A stretch of DNA of 64,000 bases from Streptomyces sp. ISL-100 (GCF_018614615.1 NZ_JAGGOK010000084.1:1-64000), one strand, 5' to 3'; counted from the first letter of the stretch, positions 1 to 7,928 are shown. Numbers and translations: made by a program. The notes: generated by a model not told the origin, from the sequence alone.

Positions 1-19
1 ATCTTCATGAGTCTTCTAG

Positions 20-1417
20 CTACCCCTTGGCCAGCCGCCTCTCGATGGTGTCGAGAGGCAGGACTTCCGCTCCCCCGCTCGCTGAGAAGACTAGATAAAG
101 CTGGTCGGCTTCGGGCGCCAGCGTGCGTAGTGCACGGATGTGATCGAGGGTGACAGGACGTCGGTCGAAGACCGGGGTGTCGTCGAAGACGCCCGGACGA
201 ACGATGCCCGGCTGAATTTCCGGATCACGGTCGCGCTCAGGTGGATCCGCTGCCCCACCAACTGGGCTACAGGAAAGGTCGCTCGTCGGGTCGAGCAGCC
301 GTTCGGCGACGAGGTCGGGGACTTCCAGTGTGAGGACGCGGCTCCCCCAGTCGGCATCGACGGTCCACGTGACCAGAACTCCGAGCGTCCACATATCCAG
401 TCCGTCCAGGAAGTCCCGGCCATCGTGACGTGCCGTGGCTTCGGATGCTTCCGGCACACGCACCGTCAGCCGGCGCGTCGGTGCCCGGTCCGCCGACGTC
501 GCTGCCGTCCGGGCCCATTCCTCCCAGGACTCGATGAGACGCGCGGCTGTGGCTCGGGCCGCGTCGTAGCCCTTCCGATTGCTGCGGACGTCTCGCACGA
601 TCTCGTACGAAAGGTAGGCACGCACCCCCGGCCGGTCCCAGGGTCGTCCAGCCGCGCTCTGCCACCGGCGCCACAGGTCCACGAGTGCCACGGACACCCG
701 GCTGCTGCTCCCGAGCACCGCGAAAGCCGGTTCCGCACACGGAAACTCGGGCGTGGGGAGAGTTGTTGCGGAAGCAGCTACGAGAAGCTCCTCGGGCTCT
801 ACGAACCGGGCTGCCTGGCCTCGCAGCATCTCCAGGTACCGCATCTTGGCCGTCAGCGATGGCTTCGCCCACTCCTGCAGCCAGGGAAAGTGAGCGAGGA
901 CGGCTTGTGCCCGATACAGACTCCGTCCCGCGCCACGCCAGTGGGAGAAGATCAGGTCGCGCAGACGCTCGGCGTCCTCACGTGCTTCAGCAAGCGATGT
1001 GCCACCTTCCACACCCTCGTCGTCATCGCCGTCGAGATCCTGTTCACTACGAAGAAGCGCAGCGGCGTCCCCCGCCTCCTCGTCGGTCCAGCACTCTTCC
1101 TCGTCCGCCTCCGTGTAGGACTGCAACTCGAACAACAGGCCCACCCCGCCGAGAGCCCGCAGGAATATGCCCAGCGCGGTAGTCGGTCGGCCCCAGGCGC
1201 CCAATGCGGCGCATCGCGAGCACAACCGTTGCATCGTCGTCGTTTCCAGCGGCACGTCGACAGTTCTCACGTCGGACGTGCGTAGCTGTCCGCACCGCCT
1301 GGACACGTGCAGATTGGCCGCCTTGCTTTTGGCCGAATACACCGTGATCAACGAGCCCGCGAACGGCCCCAGTGGAACGTCAGCCATCGACAGTTTGCCA
1401 CCCACAAGTCCCCCCAT
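20..1417 (-). CDS. Hypothetical protein with N-terminal Cys-pair motif
   Basis: I do not recognise this 465-aa protein. The N-terminal 60 residues contain a single Cys, then about 30 residues later an LCSRCA motif, a spacing that could bind a metal. An acidic stretch follows (EADEEECWTDEEAGDAAAL, then DLDGDDDEG), and then a long soluble region rich in Arg and Trp. No signal peptide or membrane segment is seen. The start is set at the ATG at 1417 because a strong AGGAGG lies just upstream; a GTG 39 bp further up is possible. It lies inside the presumed integrative element, so it may be cargo. Confidence 0.55.
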   Translation of the reverse strand: MGGLVGGKLSMADVPLGPFAGSLITVYSAKSKAANLHVSRRCGQLRTSDVRTVDVPLETTTMQRLCSRCAALGAWGRPTTALGIFLRALGGVGLLFELQSYTEADEEECWTDEEAGDAAALLRSEQDLDGDDDEGVEGGTSLAEAREDAERLRDLIFSHWRGAGRSLYRAQAVLAHFPWLQEWAKPSLTAKMRYLEMLRGQAARFVEPEELLVAASATTLPTPEFPCAEPAFAVLGSSSRVSVALVDLWRRWQSAAGRPWDRPGVRAYLSYEIVRDVRSNRKGYDAARATAARLIESWEEWARTAATSADRAPTRRLTVRVPEASEATARHDGRDFLDGLDMWTLGVLVTWTVDADWGSRVLTLEVPDLVAERLLDPTSDLSCSPVGGAADPPERDRDPEIQPGIVRPGVFDDTPVFDRRPVTLDHIRALRTLAPEADQLYLVFSASGGAEVLPLDTIERRLAKG

Positions 1418-1560
1418 CTCTCCTCCTCGAAGCCTAGAGCCAAGCAACACCGACACCCCTTTTCAGACACCAGAACGGCGCTCCGCCGAACCACCGAAGA
1501 ACGCCGCTTCATCTTTTGCATGCTCTTGGTCAACACCGACGCCACTGCGTGTACCGGGCA

Positions 1561-1583
1561 CTGGTCCCCAGACCTGGTCCCCA
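1561..1583. repeat. Paired CTGGTCCCCA decamers (left pair)
   Basis: CTGGTCCCCA occurs at 1561-1570 and 1574-1583. The same decamer occurs as a pair next to the integrase at 4640-4660. Such short repeats near attachment sites can be arm-type integrase or Xis binding sites; this role is inferred. Confidence 0.5.
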
Positions 1584-1746
1584 GGCCGATGCCGCACCAT
1601 CTCCCACCGACAAGCCGCTGCGCGCACATACGACACGCACCCGCACTGCAAAAACGGGACGTGACCTCAACGGCGAAGCACCGAAGATGCGCTTGCCGCG
1701 GACCAGGAAATCGCGACATCCGTCGGCGAGCGCAAACAATGATCAG

Positions 1747-1775
1747 GAGAAACGCCGGTTTGGCCAACCGGCGAT
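1747..1775 (+). repeat. Left arm of 29-bp inverted repeat
   Basis: This arm matches the reverse complement of 2874-2902 at 26 of 29 positions. The core CCGGTTTGGCCAACCGG is itself a hairpin. The two arms enclose 1.1 kb. No target-site duplication is evident, so this is not a proven insertion element. Confidence 0.6.
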
Positions 1776-2038
1776 CCCGTGGTAAAGGCGCCAGGCATGG
1801 CCGCCAGCACGGATTCCCAAGCAAGCAAATAGAGCGGGCCGCTTCGAAGCGCCTGCCCCATCTCATGCACCGCTGGCACCTCAGACTGCGCTCTGGGAAG
1901 TAGAGCGCCACCCTGCACTGCGGGCAATGACACGCGTCAGGTTTCCGAGCGACGGGCAAAGCCAGCGGCCCGAGCTCGAAGAGCGGGCCCTTCTACTCTG
2001 CGTGCTTGTCAGGTCAAGGACGTGGTGGTCGTCACCCG

Positions 2039-2152
2039 CTACACGTTGAAGCGGAACTCCACCACGTCTCCATCCTGCGTGACGTACTCCTTGCCCTCCA
2101 TACGGGCCGCTGCAGCCGCCGCCGATATGTGTGCGTCGGCAAGTTGATCGAC
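2039..2152 (-). pseudogene. ychF: C-terminal fragment of YchF (OLA1-type) ATPase
   Basis: The minus-strand frame ends MEGKEYVTQDGDVVEFRFNV followed by a stop. This is the signature C-terminus (TGS domain end) of the universally conserved GTPase/ATPase YchF. Only about the last 37 codons are recognisable; upstream of them the frame runs on as unrelated Arg/Pro-rich sequence, so the rest of the gene is absent. The full functional ychF must lie elsewhere. The fragment sits between the arms of the 1747/2902 inverted repeat. A displaced attachment-site fragment (some elements integrate into 3' ends of genes) and simple decay are both possible. Confidence 0.7.
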
Positions 2153-2686
2153 GGCATACGTTGGCGGAGCTTCGAGACCGCCGCGTGACCTTCGCCCTGA
2201 TCTGCACACTGGTCCAGACCGCCCGAGAAAGCCGCCAGTGAACCTTGCCCTACTGGCGAGCCATGGAAGCACACGCTCCGAGACCGGCATACAGGACCGC
2301 CGCCAGCGCCTGAACATGCTGGCATGTGACGGCACCAACTGCGAGTTCCAGCAGGCCCAAAAGGCCATTCCCAACAACCAGCCTTCACCAACGTTCCGTG
2401 CATCCGAATCGGCATCGTCTACCGTCCAGCCGTGTCCAGCCAGTTCGGGGCCCGCCCTCCACAACAGCGAGGTACACGCACCCGGTCGAGGTGGTGGGTG
2501 GTGGCGGAGAACGGAGGGGCGAGGAGACGCACGGTCTACCAATGGTGCGGAGCCTCGTCGAAGACGCGTCTCCGCAGATCACGGCCGCAACTGGCCGCAA
2601 AAGCTTTCATTCCGAAGGGGCCCCGGTAGTCGGCCTCGACCAGTCGAGAGTCGAAGCGAAGGTCGTACAGCCGTAGGACGAACCCC

Positions 2687-2731
2687 GATGGCGACGTGGT
2701 CCTGCACAATCCCCAGGACCACGTCGCCATC
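2687..2731. repeat. Perfect 18-bp inverted repeat with 9-nt loop
   Basis: The arms 2687-2704 and 2714-2731 are exact reverse complements, with loop CACAATCCC. The stem is GC-rich and would form a very stable hairpin. No T-tract follows on either strand, so it is not a classical intrinsic terminator, although Streptomyces terminators often lack one. Confidence 0.75.
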
Positions 2732-2873
2732 CTGGTAGGAGCGAAAGGATTCTCGCCCTTCCGGCAAGCAGTATCGACCAGCTGCCCACCGTCCCCGTGC
2801 ACACATGAAGGCGGCGAACCGCCAACCGCGGCCTGATAGGCCCCAGGGTCCAAGTGGCGGAACATAGCTTGGA

Positions 2874-2902
2874 ATGGCCGGTTAGCCAAACCGGTGTTTC
2901 TC
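2874..2902 (-). repeat. Right arm of 29-bp inverted repeat
   Basis: Partner of 1747-1775, with 26 of 29 positions matching in inverted orientation. It lies about 210 bp upstream of the xis frame, so it could also be a regulatory site for the xis-int promoter. Confidence 0.6.
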
Positions 2903-3113
2903 GGGACGATGGTTTCCCGACGTTCGCCCGAGCACCATCTCGGATCGAAGCGTCCAGTGAGGGCCCATCTCGCCTCGGGACGACTGCAGCGCGTTCTCCG
3001 TTCGCGAACTGTGTCGTCCGTCTCTGGACTGTTGCGCAGATCCGTTTAGTGTTCCGTACTGCCCGGAGATCAACCGAACTTGCCCGCCGAACAGATAGCA
3101 CAGACCACCGGCA

Positions 3114-3413
3114 TTGAGCCGCAATGCGAGAAGGAGGCTGCAGCGCACCCCGCACCCCGCACCCCACCGCCCCGGTCGCGCCCCGTCCCACAGCCGACCG
3201 CCCCTCCTGGCCAATGCCTGGTACTCGACCAATGAGCTCGCCACTCGCCTACGCCTGGACGCCTCCACCCTCCGCCGCTGGCGCACTGCCCGGCCACTCC
3301 AAGGGCCGCCATTCATTTCCATATCGGGACGCGTCATCATGTACAGCTCTCTCGATGTTGAGGAATGGCTGCGCAGTCGGCGTACCGTTCCCGGCAAGGG
3401 GCGCAATGGCTGA
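3114..3413 (+). CDS. xis: Excisionase-like HTH DNA-binding protein
   Basis: The C-terminal 65 residues (WYSTNELATRLRLDASTLRRW, then a wing, then SLDVEEWLRSRR) match the winged-HTH/MerR-like fold of Xis proteins, which bind attP arms and direct integrase toward excision. The stop overlaps the integrase start by 8 bp (ATGGCTGA), so the two are translated together. The first 30 residues are Pro/Arg-rich and look non-coding. The TTG at 3114 is the only usual start in frame. An AGAAGGAGG lies just after it but with no ATG/GTG behind, so the true N-terminus is uncertain. Confidence 0.7.
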   Translation: MSRNARRRLQRTPHPAPHRPGRAPSHSRPPLLANAWYSTNELATRLRLDASTLRRWRTARPLQGPPFISISGRVIMYSSLDVEEWLRSRRTVPGKGRNG

Positions 3414-4623
3414 TAAGAGCATTGTTCCTGTCGGCGTCCGGCTCTCCACCGATATCGAATACCGCCCTGATCGCCCCGCTCCGTATCGGGCACGAGTCCG
3501 CTGGACCGATCCAACCAGCAAGCTCCGCCAGTCACTGTCGGAGGGGAAAGGCAGCGAAGAAGAAGCCCAGGAGTGGCTCCAGACCATCATCGAGGCCGCG
3601 CAAGCCGGAATAGCACCCACCCTTGCCACGATGAAGCTCGCCGAATATGGCGAAGCGAACATGGACCTCGCCTTGCGCGGCCTGGAGTTGAAGACGCTGG
3701 ACCCCTACCTGGCGGGGTGGCGGACGCGCGTGGTCCCTGCCCTTGGCCACCTCGCGGTGCGGATGATCACCAACGGTGTCGTCGACCGCAGCGTGCAGAA
3801 CTGGATCACCGACGAGCACAGCCGCTCGACGGTGAAGAACACCATCGCCGTCCTGGTCCGCGTCATGGAGCAGGCAGTCCGAGACGGCATCATCAAGGTC
3901 AACCCAGCCCGTGTCACCGGCTGGCAGAAGCTCTACAAGCAGGCCGAGGACGAACTCCTCGACCCCCGCGCCCTAGCCCTTCCGGACTGGCAGACTCTCG
4001 TCCGGCTGGCTGACGCACTCGTGGCCGCCTCCCACGACCGGTACCGCGGCTGGGCAAACGTCGTCCTCTTCACCGCGTGCACCGCCGCCCGGATCGGCGA
4101 GGTCTCAGGCTGCCGCGTCGGCGACATCGACACCAGCCAGTGGATCTGGACCGTGCGGCGTCAGACCACACCCGCACCCGGCGGGCTGACCGACAAAGGC
4201 ACCAAGGGCAAGCGGGCCCGCAAGGTTCCCATCATCGAGGAGATCCGGCCCCTCGTGGCCCAGCGCATTCTGTCCGCCGGCCCCGACCCCGACGCCCGCT
4301 TGTTCACCGGCCCGCGCGGCGGGCGTATCTCCACCGCTGTCCTGCGTGACGCGACGCACTGGGACGACGTGGTCACCCGACTCGGCTACGAACATCTGCG
4401 CCGCCACGACCTCCGGCACACTGGCCTGACCTGGTTCGCTGACGCAGGAGTGCAGGTACACGTCCTGCGAAGGATCGCCGGCCACGGATCGCTGACCACC
4501 ACCCAGCGCTACCTCCACCCGGAAATACACAAGATCACGGCCGCCGGTGCGGCACTCTCGGCGCACCTGAACGTGCTGCGCGCCCCGCGTTCCCTGCCGA
4601 GCCCGATCGTCGTCACCCGCTGA
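3406..4623 (+). CDS. int: Site-specific tyrosine integrase
   Basis: 405 aa. It catalyses integration and excision of the element. The N-terminal arm-binding domain (to about residue 65) and a SAM-like core-binding domain are followed by the catalytic domain, with Arg in TAARIGEVSG, HDLRHTGLTW (His-x-x-Arg), the GHGSLTTTQRYLHP box and its nucleophile Tyr. All key residues are present. The ATG at 3406 overlaps the xis stop. The length fits the actinobacterial phage/AICE integrase family. The 3' end faces the tRNA-Pro 3' end about 100 bp away, pointing to that tRNA as attB. A 30-residue Thr/Pro/Lys insertion precedes the second catalytic block. Confidence 0.93.
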   Translation: MADKSIVPVGVRLSTDIEYRPDRPAPYRARVRWTDPTSKLRQSLSEGKGSEEEAQEWLQTIIEAAQAGIAPTLATMKLAEYGEANMDLALRGLELKTLDPYLAGWRTRVVPALGHLAVRMITNGVVDRSVQNWITDEHSRSTVKNTIAVLVRVMEQAVRDGIIKVNPARVTGWQKLYKQAEDELLDPRALALPDWQTLVRLADALVAASHDRYRGWANVVLFTACTAARIGEVSGCRVGDIDTSQWIWTVRRQTTPAPGGLTDKGTKGKRARKVPIIEEIRPLVAQRILSAGPDPDARLFTGPRGGRISTAVLRDATHWDDVVTRLGYEHLRRHDLRHTGLTWFADAGVQVHVLRRIAGHGSLTTTQRYLHPEIHKITAAGAALSAHLNVLRAPRSLPSPIVVTR

Positions 4624-4639
4624 CGCTGGTCAAGGACCG

Positions 4640-4660
4640 CTGGTCCCCAACTGGTCCCCA
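4640..4660. repeat. Paired CTGGTCCCCA decamers (attachment-site side)
   Basis: CTGGTCCCCA at 4640-4649 and 4651-4660 lies between the integrase stop and the terminator hairpin. The same decamer is paired at 1561-1583. The position between int and the tRNA attachment core fits arm-type binding sites (inference). Confidence 0.5.
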
Positions 4661-4670
4661 AAAATGATCA

Positions 4671-4704
4671 AGGGCCGGTTTCGGATTGCTCCGAAACCGG
4701 CCCT
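4671..4704. terminator. Terminator hairpin between int and tRNA-Pro
   Basis: AGGGCCGGTTTCGGA (4671-4685) and its exact reverse complement (4690-4704) are separated by a 4-nt TTGC loop. The symmetric stem could stop transcription from both the integrase and the converging tRNA gene. Confidence 0.8.
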
Positions 4705-4722
4705 GACCTCGACTCTTTCGAG

Positions 4723-4796
<74 letters not shown>

Positions 4797-4891
4797 GTGC
4801 CCGTCTGCCTGGGGTTTCCCCTGGCTGAACGCGCTTGAGAACAATACCGCACTTGGGCCGGTGGTCACGAACGGCTTTTGGCTCCGTGTAC

Positions 4892-5818
4892 TCAGACGCG
4901 CTTGTCCAGCCAGGCGGTCAGGTCGTCCTGGACCTCGTCCCGGTTGGTCTCGTTGAGGATCTCGTGGCGGGCGCCTTCATATCCCTTCCAGGTGAGGTCC
5001 TCGGTGCCGAGGTAACGGAAGTCCTCCAGGAGTTCGTAGACGAGGGTCATCCGCTGGTTGCAGGGGTCTTCCGTGCCGACGGCGATGTGGACGGGCAGGT
5101 CGGCGGGGATGCGGGCGAGATTGCGCGGGTCATTGATCTTGCGGACCGCGTGCACCCAGTCCAGCGTGAGGCCCGCGCTGAAGGCGAAGCCACAGCGCTC
5201 GTCCGCCGCGTACGCGTCGACCTCTGCCTCGTCGCGCGAGAGCCACTCGAAGCCCGTGCGGTGCTGATACGGGTCGTTGAAGGAGGAGAAGAGGGCGGGG
5301 AGGTACGGGGAAAGAGCCGTGCGGCCGCGCTCCGCGATCTCCGCCTCCAGACCGGCGATCGACGCGTGGAGCTCGGCTCCCGGGAGCGTACGGAACGTAC
5401 CGGAGAGGATGAGGCCGGCGAGGCCGTCCGGGTACTCCTGGGCGTAGTCGCGGGCCAGCATCGAGCCGAGGCTGTGGCCGAGCAGCACGACCGGCACCCC
5501 GGGGTGAAGGCCCCTGGCCTGGTCGCCCACCGCCTTGAGGTCGTCGACGATCGCACGCCAGCCGTTCTCCCCGACCACGCCGTAGCCGCCGGTGCCGGCG
5601 GCGGTCGCGCCGTGGCCGCGGTGGTCGGAGGCGATCACGCCGTAACCGTGGGAGACCAGGTGCCGGGCGAAACGGTCGTAGCGCAGAGCGTGTTCGCACG
5701 CGCCGTGGGCGATCTGGACGAGGGCGCGGGGCCTGCCGCTGTCGGGCAGCCAGGTGTACGCGGCGATCTGGGCGCCGTCGCCTGCGGTCGCCGTTCCCGT
5801 GCGGTGTGCGGTGCTCAT
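4892..5818 (-). CDS. Alpha/beta hydrolase, monoacylglycerol-lipase type
   Basis: 308 aa, cytoplasmic, with no signal peptide. It has the serine-aminopeptidase S33/hydrolase_4 layout: an oxyanion-hole HGACEHALRY near residue 40, SDHRGHG near 64, nucleophile elbow GHSLGS (Ser about 116), an Asp in VGTEDP, and a catalytic His in EGARHEILNE near the C-terminus. The family cleaves lipid esters such as monoacylglycerols or lysophospholipids; the exact substrate cannot be told. It is a single gene convergent with the integrative element, and its promoter faces the region containing a LacI-type operator. Confidence 0.85.
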   Translation of the reverse strand: MSTAHRTGTATAGDGAQIAAYTWLPDSGRPRALVQIAHGACEHALRYDRFARHLVSHGYGVIASDHRGHGATAAGTGGYGVVGENGWRAIVDDLKAVGDQARGLHPGVPVVLLGHSLGSMLARDYAQEYPDGLAGLILSGTFRTLPGAELHASIAGLEAEIAERGRTALSPYLPALFSSFNDPYQHRTGFEWLSRDEAEVDAYAADERCGFAFSAGLTLDWVHAVRKINDPRNLARIPADLPVHIAVGTEDPCNQRMTLVYELLEDFRYLGTEDLTWKGYEGARHEILNETNRDEVQDDLTAWLDKRV

Positions 5819-5957
5819 CGGTCGCGCCTCCTGGGTGTGTCTGCTGGTGTATGTGCTCCGGTACTTGCTGACCTCCCCACGGGAGAGCGGCTCACACCGG
5901 ACCTCTGCCGACCCATTGACCGCCTGTTGGCGGGAACCTACTCTGAGCGACGCACTT

Positions 5958-5973
5958 CAGAAAGCGCTTTCTG
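5958..5973. promoter_or_regulatory. LacI-family operator-like palindrome
   Basis: CAGAAAGCGCTTTCTG is a perfect 16-bp palindrome centred on the CG of AAAGCGCTTT, the typical core of LacI/GalR-family sugar-regulator sites. It lies 35 bp upstream of the ATG at 6009 (ThuA-type fragment), and no LacI gene is nearby. It is likely left over from a sugar-catabolic operon. Confidence 0.7.
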
Positions 5974-6008
5974 CACCCGCGGCCGCCTCACCAGCACCGG
6001 GAGCGCCC

Positions 6009-6130
6009 ATGAGTCACCCCGCGCGAAGATTCCTTCTGCCCTTCACCGTTGTCGGAACCCTGCTGGCGCTGATTCTCGGACTCGGGGTGGCCTCACCGCC
6101 CCGCGCCGAGGCAGCGTCTTTCCGTGTTCT
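6009..6130 (+). pseudogene. Signal-peptide end of a ThuA-type protein, truncated
   Basis: From the ATG at 6009 a secretory signal is read: Arg-Arg n-region, hydrophobic core FLLPFTVVGTLLALILGLGVA, then AEAASFRVLV. Secreted ThuA-like domain proteins start with such a peptide followed by FRVLVFSKT. Here the match stops after FRVLV, and the downstream frame is nonsense. I read this as a gene cut after about 40 codons. The ThuA assignment rests on a short match and is moderate at best. Confidence 0.45.
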
Positions 6131-6205
6131 GGTCTGTCTCGTACACGGTCCGCAGGATCTCGTCGCAGCGCTCGACGGTGATGTCGAGGGGCTTCCCGAC
6201 CGCGG
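6125..6205 (-). pseudogene. Unidentified protein fragment (minus strand)
   Basis: A minus-strand frame reads protein-like sequence AVGKPLDITVERCDEILRTV then YETDQ, with no start codon or remaining domain. It resembles the C-terminal end of a sugar oxidoreductase, but this is weak. It is wedged between the ThuA-type and Gfo/Idh-type fragments. Confidence 0.3.
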
Positions 6206-6259
6206 ACCGACCTGCGTATCGGCGTACTCGGCTACGGACTGCGCGGCAGCAAGGCCTGA
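6206..6259 (+). pseudogene. N-terminal fragment of a Gfo/Idh/MocA oxidoreductase
   Basis: The plus-strand frame reads TDLRIGVLGYGLRGS and then KA-stop. Beta strand plus GxGxxG-like turn is the NAD(P)-binding N-terminus of Gfo/Idh/MocA sugar dehydrogenases. Only about 18 codons remain. Together with the ThuA-type fragment and the LacI-type operator it suggests a deleted sugar-utilisation locus. Confidence 0.45.
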
Positions 6260-6387
6260 CCAGCGCGGTCGTCGCCCTGCACGGCTGGGATGCGGCACGT
6301 GTCCCTCATCGCCCTGCCCCGGGACACGGTCCACACCGCATGCGCTGCGCGAGGCCGTCACCATCGACGTCACGGACGTATGCAGTG

Positions 6388-6957
6388 TCAGATGCCGCCG
6401 TCCTCGCGGCGCCGGATCAGTTCGGCCAGCTCCGCGGCCATCGCCTTGATGGTCTCCAGTCCCGCCCGCCCCCACTGCCTTGGCTCGGTGTCGACGACGC
6501 AGACCGTGCCGAGCAGGATGCCCGTACGGTCGAGGACGGGCGCGCCCATGTACGACCGGATGCCGATCTCGTCTACGACCGGATTGCCCGCGAACCGCGG
6601 GTAGTCGCAGACGTCCTCCAGAACCAGTGCCTTGCGCCGCGCGACGACGTGCGGGCAGTACCCGTGATCGCGGGCGAGGAACCTGCCGATGCGGCTCGTC
6701 GCGGCGACCGATCCCAGGTCGGTGCCGCTGTGAGTGCCGGTCGGGGTGTGCAGACCGGCGAAGAACTGCCGGTTCTCGTCAATGAAGTTGACCATGGAGT
6801 ACGGCGCTCCGGTCACCTCCGCGAGCCGGTCGGCGAACATGTCGAAGGCAGGCACGGCCCGGTCGCCGAGCCCGAGCTCATGCAGCCGCCGCACGCGGGC
6901 GGGCGCCTCCGGGTCGACGGGGGTGAGCAGCAGTTGACCGATCCGGTCGTATGTCAT
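6388..6957 (-). CDS. GAF-domain sensor protein, conservon-linked
   Basis: 189 aa. It contains one GAF domain of the family beginning ADRLAEVTGAPYSMVNFID, with the Cys-Pro motif HGYCPHVV, and GVCVVDTEPR near the end. It likely binds a small ligand or senses redox. The ATG at 6957 overlaps the cvnD stop by 4 bp (ATGA), so it is the fifth gene of the conservon operon. Some conservons instead end with a cytochrome P450. The ligand is unknown. Confidence 0.85.
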   Translation of the reverse strand: MTYDRIGQLLLTPVDPEAPARVRRLHELGLGDRAVPAFDMFADRLAEVTGAPYSMVNFIDENRQFFAGLHTPTGTHSGTDLGSVAATSRIGRFLARDHGYCPHVVARRKALVLEDVCDYPRFAGNPVVDEIGIRSYMGAPVLDRTGILLGTVCVVDTEPRQWGRAGLETIKAMAAELAELIRRREDGGI

Positions 6958-7577
6958 GTGGGTGCTCCGTAGTTTCCGTAACTCGACGCGGCCGACGAAG
7001 TCGGCGAGGCCGGGATGATGGTGAGCAGGTGCCGGACGAGGGTGACCAGCGTCTTGATCGCCGAGCTGGCGATACGGGCGTCGCACAGCACGACGGGGAC
7101 CTCTGTCCCCAGGCCGAGGGCGGCCCGTACCTCTTCCGGCTCGTAGCGGTGCGCGCCGTCGAACTCATTGACGGCTACGACGAATTCGATGCCGCGCCGC
7201 TCGAAGAAGTCCAGCGCCGAGAAGCTGTCCTGGAGGCGGCGGGTGTCGGCGAGCACAACGGCGCCCAGGGCGCCCTTGGAGAGTTCGTCCCACATGAACC
7301 AGAAGCGTTCCTGGCCGGGTGTGCCGAAGAGATACAGCACATGGTGCTCGTCGAGGGTCATCCGGCCGAAGTCCATGGCGACGGTCGTCGTGGCCTTGTC
7401 CTCGATGCCTTCGAGGCTGTCGGTCCCGACGCTCACCTGGGTGAGCAGTTCCTCCGTACTGAGCGGTGCGATCTCGCTGACCGCTCCCACAAAGGTCGTC
7501 TTACCGACCCCGAATCCGCCCGCGACGAGGATCTTGAGTGCGGTGGGAAACAGATCAGAGCCGTCGTCGTAGGCCAT
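6954..7577 (-). CDS. cvnD: Conservon Ras-like GTPase CvnD
   Basis: 207 aa, ATP/GTP-binding protein of the MglA/CvnD group. P-loop GGFGVGKTT at about residues 20-28, switch II FGTPGQERFWFMWDEL, and base-recognition VNEFDG. It acts with CvnA-C as a membrane-associated switch resembling eukaryotic G-protein coupling (known for the S. coelicolor rar/cvn9 complex). It overlaps cvnC upstream by 23 bp and the GAF gene downstream by 4 bp. The C-terminal 15 residues are Ser/Tyr/Ala-rich. Confidence 0.92.
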   Translation of the reverse strand: MAYDDGSDLFPTALKILVAGGFGVGKTTFVGAVSEIAPLSTEELLTQVSVGTDSLEGIEDKATTTVAMDFGRMTLDEHHVLYLFGTPGQERFWFMWDELSKGALGAVVLADTRRLQDSFSALDFFERRGIEFVVAVNEFDGAHRYEPEEVRAALGLGTEVPVVLCDARIASSAIKTLVTLVRHLLTIIPASPTSSAASSYGNYGAPT

Positions 7578-7926
7578 CTAGCACTGCCTCCAGCAGGGAT
7601 AGGTCGGTGGGCTGGTCGTCGAAGCGGGGCGCGTGGGTGGTGAGCGCCCCGCAGCCGACCAGATCGGAAAGCAGCACCTTGGTGACGACCACGGGAAGCC
7701 GCAGATACGCCGCGATCTCCGCCACCGAGGTGGGGTGTGCGCACAGTCCGAGCGCCTGGGCGTGCTCGGGACCGAGGTGCATCAGGGGCTCCGTTCCGGT
7801 GGCCCGCACCATGGTCAGCAAGTCGAAGGCGGTCGTGGGGCGGGTCCGGCCGTCGCTCACCGTGTACGGACGGATGAGCCGGCCGGCCGCGTCGTCGAGC
7901 CACGGCCCGTCGTGCGGGGGCAGCAC
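7555..7926 (-). CDS. cvnC: Conservon DUF742 protein CvnC
   Basis: 123 aa. The DUF742 signature WLDDAAGRLIRPYTVSDGRT at the N-terminus, then LCAHPTSVAEIAAYLRLP with winged-helix character and the LSDLVGCGAL box, define CvnC. The start is a GTG two bases after the cvnB stop. It is a partner in the CvnABCD complex; the molecular role is unknown beyond interaction with the other members. Confidence 0.92.
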   Translation of the reverse strand: MLPPHDGPWLDDAAGRLIRPYTVSDGRTRPTTAFDLLTMVRATGTEPLMHLGPEHAQALGLCAHPTSVAEIAAYLRLPVVVTKVLLSDLVGCGALTTHAPRFDDQPTDLSLLEAVLDGLRRRL

Positions 7927-7928
7927 CT

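Larger units (their letters stand above)
1418..3113. other. Gene-poor stretch with repeats and gene fragments
   Basis: About 1.7 kb with no convincing complete gene on either strand. Open frames exist, but their translations are Arg/Ser/Pro-rich and look like out-of-frame reading. It holds a pair of CTGGTCCCCA decamers, a 29-bp inverted-repeat pair enclosing 1.1 kb, a perfect 18-bp-arm hairpin, and the C-terminal end of a ychF gene. This looks like decayed or regulatory DNA of the integrated element. Confidence 0.6.
1..4722. mobile_element. Right end of an integrative element inserted at tRNA-Pro
   Basis: Seen: an excisionase-like HTH gene and a tyrosine integrase gene overlap by 8 bp, and the integrase ends about 100 bp from the 3' end of a tRNA-Pro gene. 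This is the classic layout of actinomycete integrative elements; pSAM2 is known to use a tRNA-Pro. Inference: the tRNA 3' half is the attachment core, and the element runs leftward out of the window, so its other end is not seen. The stretch 1418-3113 is gene-poor and repeat-rich, unlike the dense coding right of the tRNA. No replication or transfer genes are visible, so the element could be a remnant. The left limit given is only the window edge. Confidence 0.6.

Noticed and set aside
1348..1959. 203-aa minus-strand ORF with Cys pairs
   Set aside because: CPQC and CQRC hint at a zinc ribbon, but the sequence after it is Arg/Cys nonsense, and the frame overlaps the start of the hypothetical gene; not supported as a gene.
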